Source of the DNA: Saccharopolyspora aridisoli
GTDB taxonomy: Bacteria > Actinomycetota > Actinomycetes > Mycobacteriales > Pseudonocardiaceae
NCBI RefSeq assembly: GCF_004348445.1
Contig: NZ_SMKV01000004.1
Coordinates: forward strand, 124,001 to 188,000
Direction of reading: 5' to 3'
Length of the DNA: 64,000 bases
Positions 28,831-38,097 of this stretch are shown here, one piece after another. The notes beneath the pieces are model-generated. The model made no database searches. It saw nothing but the letters and a program-made list of their open reading frames with translations, and had not been told where the DNA came from. The number at the start of each line of letters is the position of its first letter. The stretch's first letter is position 1. The translations under genes and the position numbers were made by a program.

Positions 28831-31407
28831 CTACCTGGGTCCCTGGGGGGAATCCTTCAGCAGTGCCTTGATGGCGAAGACATCACTGTAGTTCGAGTGG
28901 CTGTCGCGTGTGTCCTTGTACAGCGCGTTGTCCGTGAAGTGACTCATGTTCACCGCACGTCGGTCGTTGACGAGCTCGAACCGATAGGTCCTTCCTGCGG
29001 TCAGCTGCGCCTTCGCGTAGGTGGAACCCCTGACATTCGACCAGCTACCGGTGTGCGGCATGGCGATGACGTCCTCGGTGACGAGTTCGCCGGTGGCGTC
29101 GTCGTGAACGCGCAACAGCTTCATGCCGCTCGTCACGCCGGTGTTGATGGGTCCACCAACGGCCGCGTCGACCTGCAGTAGGTGCTCGCCGCTGGCCTTG
29201 GGTGTGATCCGGGTGGTGAGCTTGTCGCCCGGTTCCGTTCCCCATCCGGCGTAGTACACGCCGTTCTCGTTGCTGGTCCTGGTCCCACCAATGGCTTCGA
29301 ACTGCTCGCCGGTGGACTCGTTGACGCGGTCGCCGTCCGGTCCCCAGTAGCAGACCGGCTTGGCGTGCTGGGAGCTGTTACCGCTGGAGGTGTAGGTCAA
29401 CCGCACGCTGTAACAATGCGAGACCGAACCTCCGTCGGAAGTCGGATCGATCCACTCCTGCTCACCGGCGGTGACCGGAACGCCTTCGGCGATCACGGCG
29501 CCGTCGCGCATGACGTCCATGGTGACCTTGGCCGGATCCTCGTTCCCGGTGCCGACGGAGAGTTTCAGCTGGCCACCTTCGGGCCGGACAGCGCGCACTT
29601 CCGGCGTGGTGGGCCCGTACAAGGCCTCCTTGGACGACAGATCGACCGGTGCCGGCGCCGGGACGCTCGGCTGCGGTTCGCCCAGCTCCACGATGAGCGT
29701 GGAGGTGCCGTCGTGCAGCATGTCCTCGGTGATCGCCGTGCCCGCGGGGATCTGCTCGCCGTTGAGCGTCATCGACCGCACCGTGTAGGCCCCGGTCGGC
29801 GCCCCTCCCTCCGGGAGCTCCAGAGCCATGTCGATCTTGTGGCCGCGGTAGTCGATTCCCTTGAGCTCGGCGCGGCTTCCGCTGAAGTACTCGTGCCGAA
29901 CTTGGGCCGGGAGGAACGGTGTGACGTGGAGGCCGTCCTCCTTCGCGTCGATGCCGAAGAGGCTCTGCTGCACCATCGACATCATCCCGGCCACGCTCCA
30001 CGTCTGGCGGTCCGAGTTGAGGGCCGTTTCGGTGGTGCCGTTGAGCAGGTTGATGTTCTCCTTGTTCGTTCCGAACAGCGCGGCTCCCCTGACCAGCGAC
30101 CGCGCCTGGGCGTGGGCCACGCCGTCGTTGCCGGTCTGCGCGGCGGCCCGCATCAGGTAGGCGGTCACGAACGGCCAGATGCCGTTGTTGTGATACGGCT
30201 CAACTCCCTGCTGCTGCGGCCAGAGCACGGACGGGCCGAACTCGGTCTGCGGATAGTTGCGGACCGCCTGCTCTGCCTGCTCGGGGCTGGCGACCCCGGT
30301 GAGCACCGCGAGCGAGGTACCCAGAGCGTCGTAACGGTTCACCGGAGAGGTGTCCAGCTCGGTGGACAGCATCTGGGAGAACTGGCCCTTCTCGGGCAGC
30401 CAGAACTTCGCCCGAATCGCTTCCATCAGTTCGTCGGCCCAACTGCGGTACTTGGCGGCCGCGCCCTGGTCGCCGACGCCGGCCGCGAGGCGGGACGCGG
30501 CGTCGATGGCCGCCCAGTGGGTGATGTTGGTCGACAACGATCGGGACGTCGCGATGGTCGCCACGTCGTCCTTGGTCCAGTCCGCGTAGCTCTGCTCGCG
30601 CCAGTCCAGGAAGGAGTGCTCGCCGAGGTAGAGGCCGTCGACCGGGTCGAAGACCACCTTGCGGTCGTGCTCGACGGTGTTGCGGATGGCGTCGAACGCC
30701 CTGGCTGCGAACGCCTCGCGCTCGCCATCGGGCAACCAGTCCAGGATTTCACTGGCTCCCAGCGCCCACACGACCCGGTCGCTGGAGTTCGGGTAGCTGC
30801 CGCCGGTGCCGGTGTCCTGGATGATCTGGGTGTCCCCGGAGCCGTCGCGACGGTCGCTCAACTTGAAATCGAGCGTGTTGCGCATGCGCAGAGCATCGGC
30901 GGCTGTGAGGCCGAGATCGGCCGAGTACGAGACATCTCGGGTCCAGACGTAGGTCCAGAGCTTGCCGGTGATGAAGCAGCCACCGGGACAAGGGACGGGC
31001 TCACCGTTGTTGTACGAGCCATCGGTGATCTGGTCGGCCTCGTTGCGCTCCGCCTCGTGATGAGCCAGGGCGTAGAGCCCGTCGAGCAGGGCCGATCCCG
31101 AACGCAACGTCGGCTTTCCCGCAACCTCGCTGAACTCGCGCTCGCCTGCGACCGAGCTGACGAGCCGGTAGGTCCGCAGGCAGTCATCACCGACCGACGT
31201 CACCGTGATCGTCGCGGACCCCGTGCGGTCCTGGAAGTGGCCAGGAACCGGCATCGCGCCACAGGCGTCGGCTTCCACCGGAGCCGCTGCGGCTGGCTGC
31301 ACAGTGGACAACATCGCAACCGTCAATGCCACGGAAGCGGCTGTCCTCAGCGCAATCCCTGCTCGGCGCTGATGTGGTCTCGCCTCTGCACGTCTCAGGG
31401 CAGTCAC
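28831..31407 (-). CDS. Secreted six-hairpin-type glycosidase with C-terminal accessory domains
   Basis: An 858-residue exported protein. A twin-arginine-free signal peptide (LRTAASVALTVAMLS, cleavage near AAAAPVEA) is followed by an alpha/alpha six-hairpin glycosidase-like region (about 60-560) with LWTYVWTRDVSYSADLGL, DGLYLGEHSFLDWREQSYAD, WPQQQGVEPYHNNGIWPF and NLLNGTTETALNSDRQTWSVAG. The last ~280 residues look like beta-sandwich carbohydrate-binding modules. Start GTG 31407 has GGAGG five bases upstream; GTG 31413 overlaps that site. It pairs with the alpha-amylase-like gene upstream, so a glucan-type polysaccharide is likely. I cannot assign a GH family number. Confidence 0.8.
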   Translation of the reverse strand: MTALRRAEARPHQRRAGIALRTAASVALTVAMLSTVQPAAAAPVEADACGAMPVPGHFQDRTGSATITVTSVGDDCLRTYRLVSSVAGEREFSEVAGKPTLRSGSALLDGLYALAHHEAERNEADQITDGSYNNGEPVPCPGGCFITGKLWTYVWTRDVSYSADLGLTAADALRMRNTLDFKLSDRRDGSGDTQIIQDTGTGGSYPNSSDRVVWALGASEILDWLPDGEREAFAARAFDAIRNTVEHDRKVVFDPVDGLYLGEHSFLDWREQSYADWTKDDVATIATSRSLSTNITHWAAIDAASRLAAGVGDQGAAAKYRSWADELMEAIRAKFWLPEKGQFSQMLSTELDTSPVNRYDALGTSLAVLTGVASPEQAEQAVRNYPQTEFGPSVLWPQQQGVEPYHNNGIWPFVTAYLMRAAAQTGNDGVAHAQARSLVRGAALFGTNKENINLLNGTTETALNSDRQTWSVAGMMSMVQQSLFGIDAKEDGLHVTPFLPAQVRHEYFSGSRAELKGIDYRGHKIDMALELPEGGAPTGAYTVRSMTLNGEQIPAGTAITEDMLHDGTSTLIVELGEPQPSVPAPAPVDLSSKEALYGPTTPEVRAVRPEGGQLKLSVGTGNEDPAKVTMDVMRDGAVIAEGVPVTAGEQEWIDPTSDGGSVSHCYSVRLTYTSSGNSSQHAKPVCYWGPDGDRVNESTGEQFEAIGGTRTSNENGVYYAGWGTEPGDKLTTRITPKASGEHLLQVDAAVGGPINTGVTSGMKLLRVHDDATGELVTEDVIAMPHTGSWSNVRGSTYAKAQLTAGRTYRFELVNDRRAVNMSHFTDNALYKDTRDSHSNYSDVFAIKALLKDSPQGPR

Positions 31408-31492
31408 GTACACCTCCGGGGATGTTCGGATCGGGTCGGGCAGCGCTCCAGGAACAGGGCTGTGCTGTTCCGACGCCCGTATCTCAAGCCAG

Positions 31493-31529
31493 GCACTGCT
31501 GCCGACCGGGCGTGATGCGGCAGCAGTGC
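31493..31529 (-). terminator. Hairpin between amylase-like and glycosidase genes
   Basis: GCACTGCTGCC (31493-31503) pairs perfectly with 31519-31529 around a 15-base loop, about 20 bases after the GH13 stop. It suggests the two genes are separate or unequally expressed units. Confidence 0.6.
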
Positions 31530-31547
31530 GCGCGACTGCTCGGTGAG

Positions 31548-32909
31548 TTACTGGGTCAGGATCTTGTATTCCCAGGGTCGGAGCTCGAAGGTGTGCTCCC
31601 GTTCGAGATCGACGCTGGAACCGGCGGAGTGGTCCTGGTATTCGTTTTCGTAGTCACCGACGTCGACCGTTGCCGTGGCGGGGTCGCGGGACAGGTTCGC
31701 GACGACGATCACGCGACTCCCATCCTTCTCGCGCACGAAGGACAGCACGTTCTCATCGGAGGACTTGAGGAAGTCGGCTCGTCCGCCCGCAGCGCCGTTC
31801 CACAGTGCCGGGTTGTCCTTCTTGAGGGTCACCAGTCCCTCGTAGAAGTCCTGCATGGACAGGTCGTCCCAGGCGATCTGGTCCTTTTCGAAGAACTCCA
31901 GCCGCTTGTCCAGTCCGGCTTCCTGTCCCGAGTAGATCAGCGGCATACCTGGCGCGAGGAAGGTCAGCGCGGCCATCGTCTTCTCCGCGTCGCCGAAGAG
32001 CTCGCGGGTGGTGCCGTTCCAGGAGTTCTCGTCGTGGTTCGACGTGAACTGCATCGGGTAGGCGTGGTCCGGGTAGGTCCTCTGCACCCATTCCACGTAC
32101 CCCTGCAGATCACGCGCCTTCTGCTTCCCCTGAGCGATCTGGTGCATGGTGTGGAACATCGTCCACCCGTAGTTCGCCTGGAACTCGTTCCCCAGCAGGT
32201 GGGTCTTCTCCTCGTTCTCAGCGAGCAGGTATGTCGGCTTGATCTCGTCGAGCGCCGCCCGCACGTCGGGCCAGAAGTCGTCGGGCACGCCGGTGACGTA
32301 GTCCATCCGATATCCGTCGATGTCGGCCTCGCGGACCCAGAAGCGCATCGCGTCGATCAGCGCGGCGCGCATGTCGGGGTTGTTCCAGTTCAACTGGGCG
32401 ACGTCAGTCCAGTCCGTTCCAGCGGGAGGAGTCAGGTTTCCCCCGTCGTCGCGCACGTACCAGTCCGGCTGCTGCTCGGTCCACGGGTGGTCGTGGGCGG
32501 TGTGGTTGGGCACGAAGTCGAGCATCACCTTGAACCCCATGCCGTGCGCCTTCGCGACCAGCGCCTTGAAGTCCTCCATGGTGCCGAACTCGGGGTTGAC
32601 CGCCTGGTAGTCGCGTACCGAGTAGTAGGAACCGAGCGTTCCCTTGCGGTTCTTCTCGCCGATTGGATGGATCGGCATGAACCACAGGATGTCGACGCCC
32701 AAGTCCTTCAGCCGCGGCAGGTGCTCCTCGAAGGCCTTGAAGGTGCCTTCTTCGGTGTACTGCCGGACGTTGACCTCGTAGATGACGGCGTTCTTGGACC
32801 ATTCCAGGCCATTGCTCGGCGGAGCGGCCGAAGCTGCGGAGGGAAGAGCCAGGGCCAAGAGCACTGCCATGATGAGCGCTCTGACAGGTCGTCGTGTTGA
32901 TCTGACCAT
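31548..32909 (-). CDS. Secreted GH13 alpha-amylase family enzyme
   Basis: A 453-residue exported enzyme with signal peptide (RPVRALIMAVLLALALPSAA, cleavage after SAA). GH13 regions are visible: VMLDFVPNHTAHDHPW, DGYRMDYVTG (nucleophile Asp), LLAENEE (acid/base Glu) and FTSNHDENSW (transition-state Asp). The compact form, with INVRQY-like EVNVRQYTEEGTF at the N-terminus, resembles small amylases and maltodextrin-acting enzymes. Start ATG 32909 (MVRSTRRP) precedes a good signal peptide but has a weak ribosome-binding site. Cleavage of alpha-1,4-glucans outside the cell is expected. Confidence 0.9.
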   Translation of the reverse strand: MVRSTRRPVRALIMAVLLALALPSAASAAPPSNGLEWSKNAVIYEVNVRQYTEEGTFKAFEEHLPRLKDLGVDILWFMPIHPIGEKNRKGTLGSYYSVRDYQAVNPEFGTMEDFKALVAKAHGMGFKVMLDFVPNHTAHDHPWTEQQPDWYVRDDGGNLTPPAGTDWTDVAQLNWNNPDMRAALIDAMRFWVREADIDGYRMDYVTGVPDDFWPDVRAALDEIKPTYLLAENEEKTHLLGNEFQANYGWTMFHTMHQIAQGKQKARDLQGYVEWVQRTYPDHAYPMQFTSNHDENSWNGTTRELFGDAEKTMAALTFLAPGMPLIYSGQEAGLDKRLEFFEKDQIAWDDLSMQDFYEGLVTLKKDNPALWNGAAGGRADFLKSSDENVLSFVREKDGSRVIVVANLSRDPATATVDVGDYENEYQDHSAGSSVDLEREHTFELRPWEYKILTQ

Positions 32910-33597
32910 GTCTTGACAACACCATCCTTCACTTCTTCGACGGAACTGCGAGGTTCCAGCGGCGTGGCCCAGACGCGACGAGTCGGCCGCCGTCGCTCCC
33001 ACGCGCTGGTGGCAGAACGGCAGCGCGCGACGGACACGAGTCATGCGGGAGGTCGTTCGGTGACACCGTCGGTACGCGTGCACGCTGTGACGTTCGCTGG
33101 TGGCTTGAGACGACCTGGTGCTCGAAGTAGCTTCCGCGCACCGTCCGCACGAATCACAGGAATTCGGCGCACGAACCCAGCACGACGTGATCGAACACCG
33201 CGGTGAGCCGATCAGGTCGCGCGGACTCGGGGTCGTGGGCGGCATAGGTGCTCGCGGCTGTCAAAGTCGCTGCGAAGCAACGAATAGCGCGCGAGACCGG
33301 TGCGAGTGGTTCGGGATCGATGCAGAGCTGCGCGCCTGAGCTTCATCCGGTCTCCTTCGATCCGACTTCGCGCGGGCCGGCGTCGTAGCGGCCGCGACGA
33401 CCCGGGCGGGGTAACGCAGGCCGTGGGCAGTGCCGGGCCGACTGAAACGGTCAGCGCCAGTACGAGGTGGATTGGCCGCGCGGCATCGTGAGCGGTTCGC
33501 GCTCCTCCGGATGCCCGCGCTCTCACTCTGATCCTTCATCAATGCAGTGCTCGTGCTGAACTTAAGCGGGTGCACGGTCGAAGTCAAGAGCGATGTC

Positions 33598-33611
33598 CGC
33601 AAACTGTTGCG
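33598..33611. promoter_or_regulatory. LacI-type inverted repeat (CGCAA-N4-TTGCG)
   Basis: CGCAAACTGTTGCG has perfect 5-bp arms and a 4-base centre, in the style of LacI/MalR operators. It lies about 690 bases upstream of the amylase gene, too far for simple control, so the link is uncertain. Confidence 0.35.
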
Positions 33612-33704
33612 AACCCATGCAGCATTGCGCGCACCGGAGCCACTGCTCAGCAGGTGTTTTGACGCTTGCGCCAGCTGACTGGACGCACCTTTTGCCGACA
33701 TCTC

Positions 33705-33716
33705 GCAAAACTTTGC
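33705..33716. promoter_or_regulatory. LacI-type inverted repeat (GCAAA-N2-TTTGC)
   Basis: GCAAAACTTTGC has perfect 5-bp arms. Together with the repeat about 100 bases away, it could mark the promoter of a gene that has since been lost. Confidence 0.3.
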
Positions 33717-33990
33717 AACTTGTGCAGATCAAGATCTGCTGTGCCCGGCAGCCTCGAACGACGTCTCAACCGGGCTTGGGCAAGCGTTCGCGCGCTGATG
33801 GCGGCGGGGTTTCTGCCTGCCTCGCAGCCTGCTGGATCGCGGTCCGCTCAACGCAACACGGCACCCCGGAGGGGACCCCGCCGTCGTGCGTTCCGGACCC
33901 ACGATCCAGCCCACACGCTGGCGCGCTGCGCGCGCTGGCCCGCATCACCCCGGAACGCGGCTTCGTGCGGCCACATGTCGGTCACGAGCG

Positions 33991-36900
33991 TCAGGTGCCA
34001 CGCGCGGGACGGGTCAGTGGAAACGGCAACGTGTCCCGAATCGGTCGACCGGTGAGCAACATCAGCAGGCGGTCCACTCCCAGCCCGAGTCCGCCGGTGG
34101 GCGGCATGGCGAATTCCAACGAGCGCAAGAAGTCCTCGTCCAACTCCATCGCCTCCGGATCACCACCGGCCGCCTGCAACGACTGTTCGGTCAAACGGCG
34201 GCGCTGCTCGATGGGATCGACGAGTTCGGAGTACGCGGTTCCGATCTCCACGCCGAAAGCGACCAGGTCCCAACGTTCGGCCAACCTCGGGTCGTGGCGG
34301 TGCGGGCGGGTCAGCGGAGAGACATCGACCGGAAAATCGGTGTAGAAGGTCGGGCGCGTCGTGCGGTGCTCGACCAAGCGCTCGTAGAGCTCGACCACGA
34401 ACGCGCCACGTGGCCAGTCCGGATCGCAGGAGACATGCGTCCGCTCGCACAACGACCGCAAGTGTTCCACCGGGGTCTCCGGGGTGATCTCCTCCCCCAA
34501 CGCCAAGGACAACGCCTCGTGCACAGTGATCACCGGCCAGCTTCCGGAGAGGTCGATCTCCTCGGCGTGATCGCCGGTACCCTGCCGCCGAGCTACCGGC
34601 GCCCCGTGCACAGCAGTGGCCGCAGCCTGGACCAGCTGTTCGCACAGCTGCCGCATCACCGCGTAATCGGCGTGGGCCTGGTATGCCTCCAGCATCGTGA
34701 ATTCCGGGTTGTGCCGGGCCGAAACCCCCTCGTTGCGGAACGTGCGTCCGAGTTCGAAGACCCGTTCCACCCCGCCCACGCACAGCCGCTTCAGGTAGAG
34801 CTCCGGGGCGATGCGCAAGTACAGCGGCATGTCGTAGGCGTTGATGTGAGTCCGGAACGGCTGCGCAGAGGCACCACCGTGCACGGGTTGGAGGATCGGC
34901 GTCTCGACTTCCAGGAACCGCTGGCCGGTCAGCGTCGAGCGCAACGCCTGCAAGGCGGCCGAGCGGGCCCGCAACATGTCCCGGGCGTCGGTACCGACGA
35001 TGAGGTCCACCGAGCGTGCTCGGGATCGGGTCTCGGGATCGGTGAGACCGGCATGCTTGTCCGGCAGGGGACGCAGGCATTTGGAGGCCAAGGTCCAGTC
35101 ATCGGCCAACACCGTGGTCTCGCCGTGACGAGTGGTGATGACCTCCCCCTGCACCGAGACCTGGTCGCCGATGTCGATCTCGTCCTTCCAAGCTCGCCAC
35201 CGAGCAGTACCCGTGTCGGAGGTGGTGAACATGGTCTGCAGGTGCCCGGACCAATCGCGCAAGGTGGCGAAGCACAACCGCCCGTGGTCGCGCATCAACA
35301 CGACTCGGCCGGTGACCGCGGTGCGTTCGCCGGTGCGGGTATCCGGTGGGGTTCCGGCATACCGGTCGGCGATCTCCGCGCAGGAATCGGTGCGCGGGAC
35401 CTGCGCCGGGTACGGATCGCCCCCGGCTTCCCGGATCTTGGCGACAGTGTCCAGGCGAACCCGCATCTGTTCGGGGACCGATCGCCGACGGGGCTCCTGC
35501 TCGTGCGGCTCGGTGACCGGCATCCGGTCCTCACCTGGTGCGGCCGTGGCAGGGGTGGCGGCGCCAGTCGAACCGAGCAGGGGTACGAACCCCTCGGCCG
35601 CCGCCGAGGCGAACCCGACGCGGGCCAGATCGCGCCGATCGCCGAAACCGATGAACCGAGGCACCCAGTCGGGCTGGTACTTGGCGTTCGAACGGTACAA
35701 CGACTCCAACTGCCACCAACGCGAGAAGAACAGCAGGATCCCGCGCCAGGACCGCAGCACCGGACCCGCGCCCAACCGGGCGCCCCCCTCGAACACCTCC
35801 CGGAAGACCGCGAAGTTCAGCGAGAGCCGCTGGAGACCCGCAGGCGTCGCACCCCGCACATGCCCTCCCGAGCGCGCCAGGGAGGTGATCATCAACTCCA
35901 CCAGCCCGTTGTCGCTCCCGGGCGCTCGGCGCATGGCTTCCAAGGAGAGGCCGGTGCGTCCCCACGGCACGAGGGACAGCATCGCGCACACTTCACCGTC
36001 GGTGTTCACGGCTTCGACCAGCACGCATCCGCCATCGGCCGGGTCGCCCCACCGGCCCAACGCCATCGAGAAGCCGCGTTCGGTGTCGCTGCCCCGCCAC
36101 TGAACAGCACGGCGGGCAACCTCGGCCATCTCCTCCGCCGAGATCTCCTCCTGCTTGCGGATCCGCGCCCGGTATCCGGCGCGATGCAACCGGTTGACCG
36201 CCTGGCGCACCGGCCGCATCTCGCGGCCTTCCAGGTTGAAGGTGGACAAGTCCAGAACCGCTTCGTCGCCCAACCGAAGGATCTTCAAGCCGGCTCGCGC
36301 GTAGGCGCGGGCACCGCGCTCGCCGGCGCCGATCACGGCCGGCCGCCAGGCGTAATCCCGGCACATCCCCAGCCATCGCTCGATCGCCGGTCCCCACGCT
36401 TCGGGGTCACCGAGCGGGTCACCGCTGGCCAAGCAGACGCCTGCGACCACGCGATAACTGATGGCGCCCTTGCCGCTGCTCGAGAAGAGCACCGCTTTGT
36501 CCCGCCGCGTTGCGAAGTACCCCAACGAGTCGACCTCGCCATGATCGGCCAACAACTCCCTCACGCGGCGCTCGTCGGCAGCAGGCAGAACCGAGGCGGT
36601 GCGTTGGGAACGGAAGAGCACCGCCAGCGTGGCGAACAGCGTGGCCATCCCGAACGTGCCGAGCACGAGGTTCACCCAGCCCGGAGCTTCTCCGGTACGG
36701 GTGATGTCCAGGGTCACCGCACCTCCCAGGACTCGTTCGACCGTCCAGCTGAACTGGTCAGCGGGGTCGTGCAACGAGCCTGGGAACACGCTGACCAACC
36801 CGTAGCCCAGCATGATGAACACCGCGACGAGTCCGGCGAACGTCACCAGCGCCTTGGGCACGCTGGCACGCTGCACCCGTCCGTAGAACTGCCGCGAGGC

Positions 36901-37356
36901 AAACCCCAGCACCACCATCGCGGTCGTGGTGAGCACCACGTTCGCACCCAGCGACCACCGCAAACTGCTCGGCAGCACCTGCTCGACGAAATCCGACTCC
37001 CACGGGAGCGCCAGGACGATCAGCAGCACCAGCCCCGACAGGAGGAGTTGCAAAGCCAGCACCAGCAGCAGGATCCAGTAGGCGATGCGCTTGCGGCGTC
37101 CTAACGCCCCTGCCAACACCAGCAGGAAGGCCGCATATCCGAGGTTGGCAGGAGCGGGGAACAGCACCAGGTCGATGAACTCGCGCACCGGCTGCATCCC
37201 GCTTCGGAACGCCGCTCCGACAGCAGCCAAGGCGCACAGGGCCGCGATGCACACCAACGTCCCGGCCACGATCCGTGGGACTCGAGCCGTCCAGGCCGGC
37301 TCAGCCGCAGGCACCCACTCGCTCGGCGACCGGCCCGCCGATGCTGCCCGACCCAT
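33991..37356 (-). CDS. lysX: Bifunctional lysylphosphatidylglycerol synthetase / lysyl-tRNA synthetase
   Basis: A 1121-residue fusion. Residues about 25-240 form six or more membrane helices; about 290-590 are the DUF2156/MprF-type transferase domain (VRQAVNRLHRAGYRARI, WGDPADGGCVLVEAVN). From about 620 a lysyl-tRNA synthetase follows, with an anticodon-binding OB fold (AVTGRVVLMRDHGRL) and a class II core ending in motif 3 (PPTGGLGLGVDRLLML). It charges tRNA with lysine and transfers the lysine to phosphatidylglycerol, which lowers membrane charge and protects against cationic peptides. Start ATG 37356 has GGAGGAGG. The gene is monocistronic and divergent from the DUF998 gene. Confidence 0.95.
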   Translation of the reverse strand: MGRAASAGRSPSEWVPAAEPAWTARVPRIVAGTLVCIAALCALAAVGAAFRSGMQPVREFIDLVLFPAPANLGYAAFLLVLAGALGRRKRIAYWILLLVLALQLLLSGLVLLIVLALPWESDFVEQVLPSSLRWSLGANVVLTTTAMVVLGFASRQFYGRVQRASVPKALVTFAGLVAVFIMLGYGLVSVFPGSLHDPADQFSWTVERVLGGAVTLDITRTGEAPGWVNLVLGTFGMATLFATLAVLFRSQRTASVLPAADERRVRELLADHGEVDSLGYFATRRDKAVLFSSSGKGAISYRVVAGVCLASGDPLGDPEAWGPAIERWLGMCRDYAWRPAVIGAGERGARAYARAGLKILRLGDEAVLDLSTFNLEGREMRPVRQAVNRLHRAGYRARIRKQEEISAEEMAEVARRAVQWRGSDTERGFSMALGRWGDPADGGCVLVEAVNTDGEVCAMLSLVPWGRTGLSLEAMRRAPGSDNGLVELMITSLARSGGHVRGATPAGLQRLSLNFAVFREVFEGGARLGAGPVLRSWRGILLFFSRWWQLESLYRSNAKYQPDWVPRFIGFGDRRDLARVGFASAAAEGFVPLLGSTGAATPATAAPGEDRMPVTEPHEQEPRRRSVPEQMRVRLDTVAKIREAGGDPYPAQVPRTDSCAEIADRYAGTPPDTRTGERTAVTGRVVLMRDHGRLCFATLRDWSGHLQTMFTTSDTGTARWRAWKDEIDIGDQVSVQGEVITTRHGETTVLADDWTLASKCLRPLPDKHAGLTDPETRSRARSVDLIVGTDARDMLRARSAALQALRSTLTGQRFLEVETPILQPVHGGASAQPFRTHINAYDMPLYLRIAPELYLKRLCVGGVERVFELGRTFRNEGVSARHNPEFTMLEAYQAHADYAVMRQLCEQLVQAAATAVHGAPVARRQGTGDHAEEIDLSGSWPVITVHEALSLALGEEITPETPVEHLRSLCERTHVSCDPDWPRGAFVVELYERLVEHRTTRPTFYTDFPVDVSPLTRPHRHDPRLAERWDLVAFGVEIGTAYSELVDPIEQRRRLTEQSLQAAGGDPEAMELDEDFLRSLEFAMPPTGGLGLGVDRLLMLLTGRPIRDTLPFPLTRPARGT

Positions 37357-37426
37357 CCGTACCTCCTCCGCTTAAGCTGGCGTGCAGTGGACGATCGATG
37401 CTGACCTCCTGACCCTAGGACAGTTC

Positions 37427-38095
37427 ATGCTGGCCGACTCCGATGCCCGGGTTGCGGCCCGGTGGGAGCCACGTGTAATCGCGGGGTGCTGCGTGTGCGC
37501 CGCTGTGCTCTACAGCCTGTGGCTGCTGGGACCGTGGATCAATCCGGACCTGGACGCGCTCAACGGCTACGTCAGCGAATTCGCCGCCCGTGACCAGCCG
37601 GGAAGCCGGCTCTTCCGCATCGGTGACGGTCTCGCCGGGTTGCTGGCCGCCGCAGCTGCCGTGGCCGGGATCCGGTGCAGCGGCGGCGGGGTCGTGGGGT
37701 GGAGCGGTCTGCTGGTCTTCGGCGTCGCCACCGGACTGGACGGAGCGCTGACCCCGATGACGTGCGCGAGCTTCGTGGACTCGGGATGCGCGGTGCGCGA
37801 GCTCGTGGGAGCGCTCCCCGCCACCCACACGCTGCACGAGATGACCAGTTCCGTCGCGGCGCTGGGCGTGCTCGTGGCCATGGGCGGACTGGCCAGGGCC
37901 GGTATCGGGCCGCCCGCACGCTGGGGCTGGGCGTGGTGTTCGGTGACCGGGCTGGCAACGGTGGTGACGCTGGTAGCACTATGGATGGGCACGGGGGCCG
38001 GGGTGACGCAACGAGCGCAGCTCAGCCTTGTCGCGACGTGGCTGATCGCATTGGCCGTCGACCACGCCCAGCGAACGCGACCCGCGGGTGGTTGA
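37427..38095 (+). CDS. DUF998-family membrane protein
   Basis: A 222-residue protein with about six hydrophobic helices. WLLGPWINPDLDALNGYVSE and the spacing of helices fit DUF998, whose members have no settled function. ATG 37427 has AGGA eight bases upstream; a GTG at 37382 is in frame but lacks a site. It is first of three close genes: only two bases separate it from the hydrolase, which overlaps the lipoprotein gene, so an operon is near certain. Two Cys pairs (CCVC near the N-terminus, TCASFVDSGC in a loop) are visible. Confidence 0.75.
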   Translation: MLADSDARVAARWEPRVIAGCCVCAAVLYSLWLLGPWINPDLDALNGYVSEFAARDQPGSRLFRIGDGLAGLLAAAAAVAGIRCSGGGVVGWSGLLVFGVATGLDGALTPMTCASFVDSGCAVRELVGALPATHTLHEMTSSVAALGVLVAMGGLARAGIGPPARWGWAWCSVTGLATVVTLVALWMGTGAGVTQRAQLSLVATWLIALAVDHAQRTRPAGG

Positions 38096-38097
38096 CG

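Larger units (their letters stand above)
32910..33990. other. 1.1-kb gene-poor gap upstream of the amylase
   Basis: No convincing gene. It contains two LacI-type inverted repeats (33598-33611 and 33705-33716), annotated separately. Such a long gap beside a truncated LacI gene and with no maltodextrin transporter suggests that part of a starch-use locus has been lost. Confidence 0.5.

Noticed and set aside
33261-33701. A 146-codon minus-strand frame in the gap upstream of the amylase
   Set aside because: No ribosome-binding site, mixed codon use and no motif; it also spans the LacI-type repeats.
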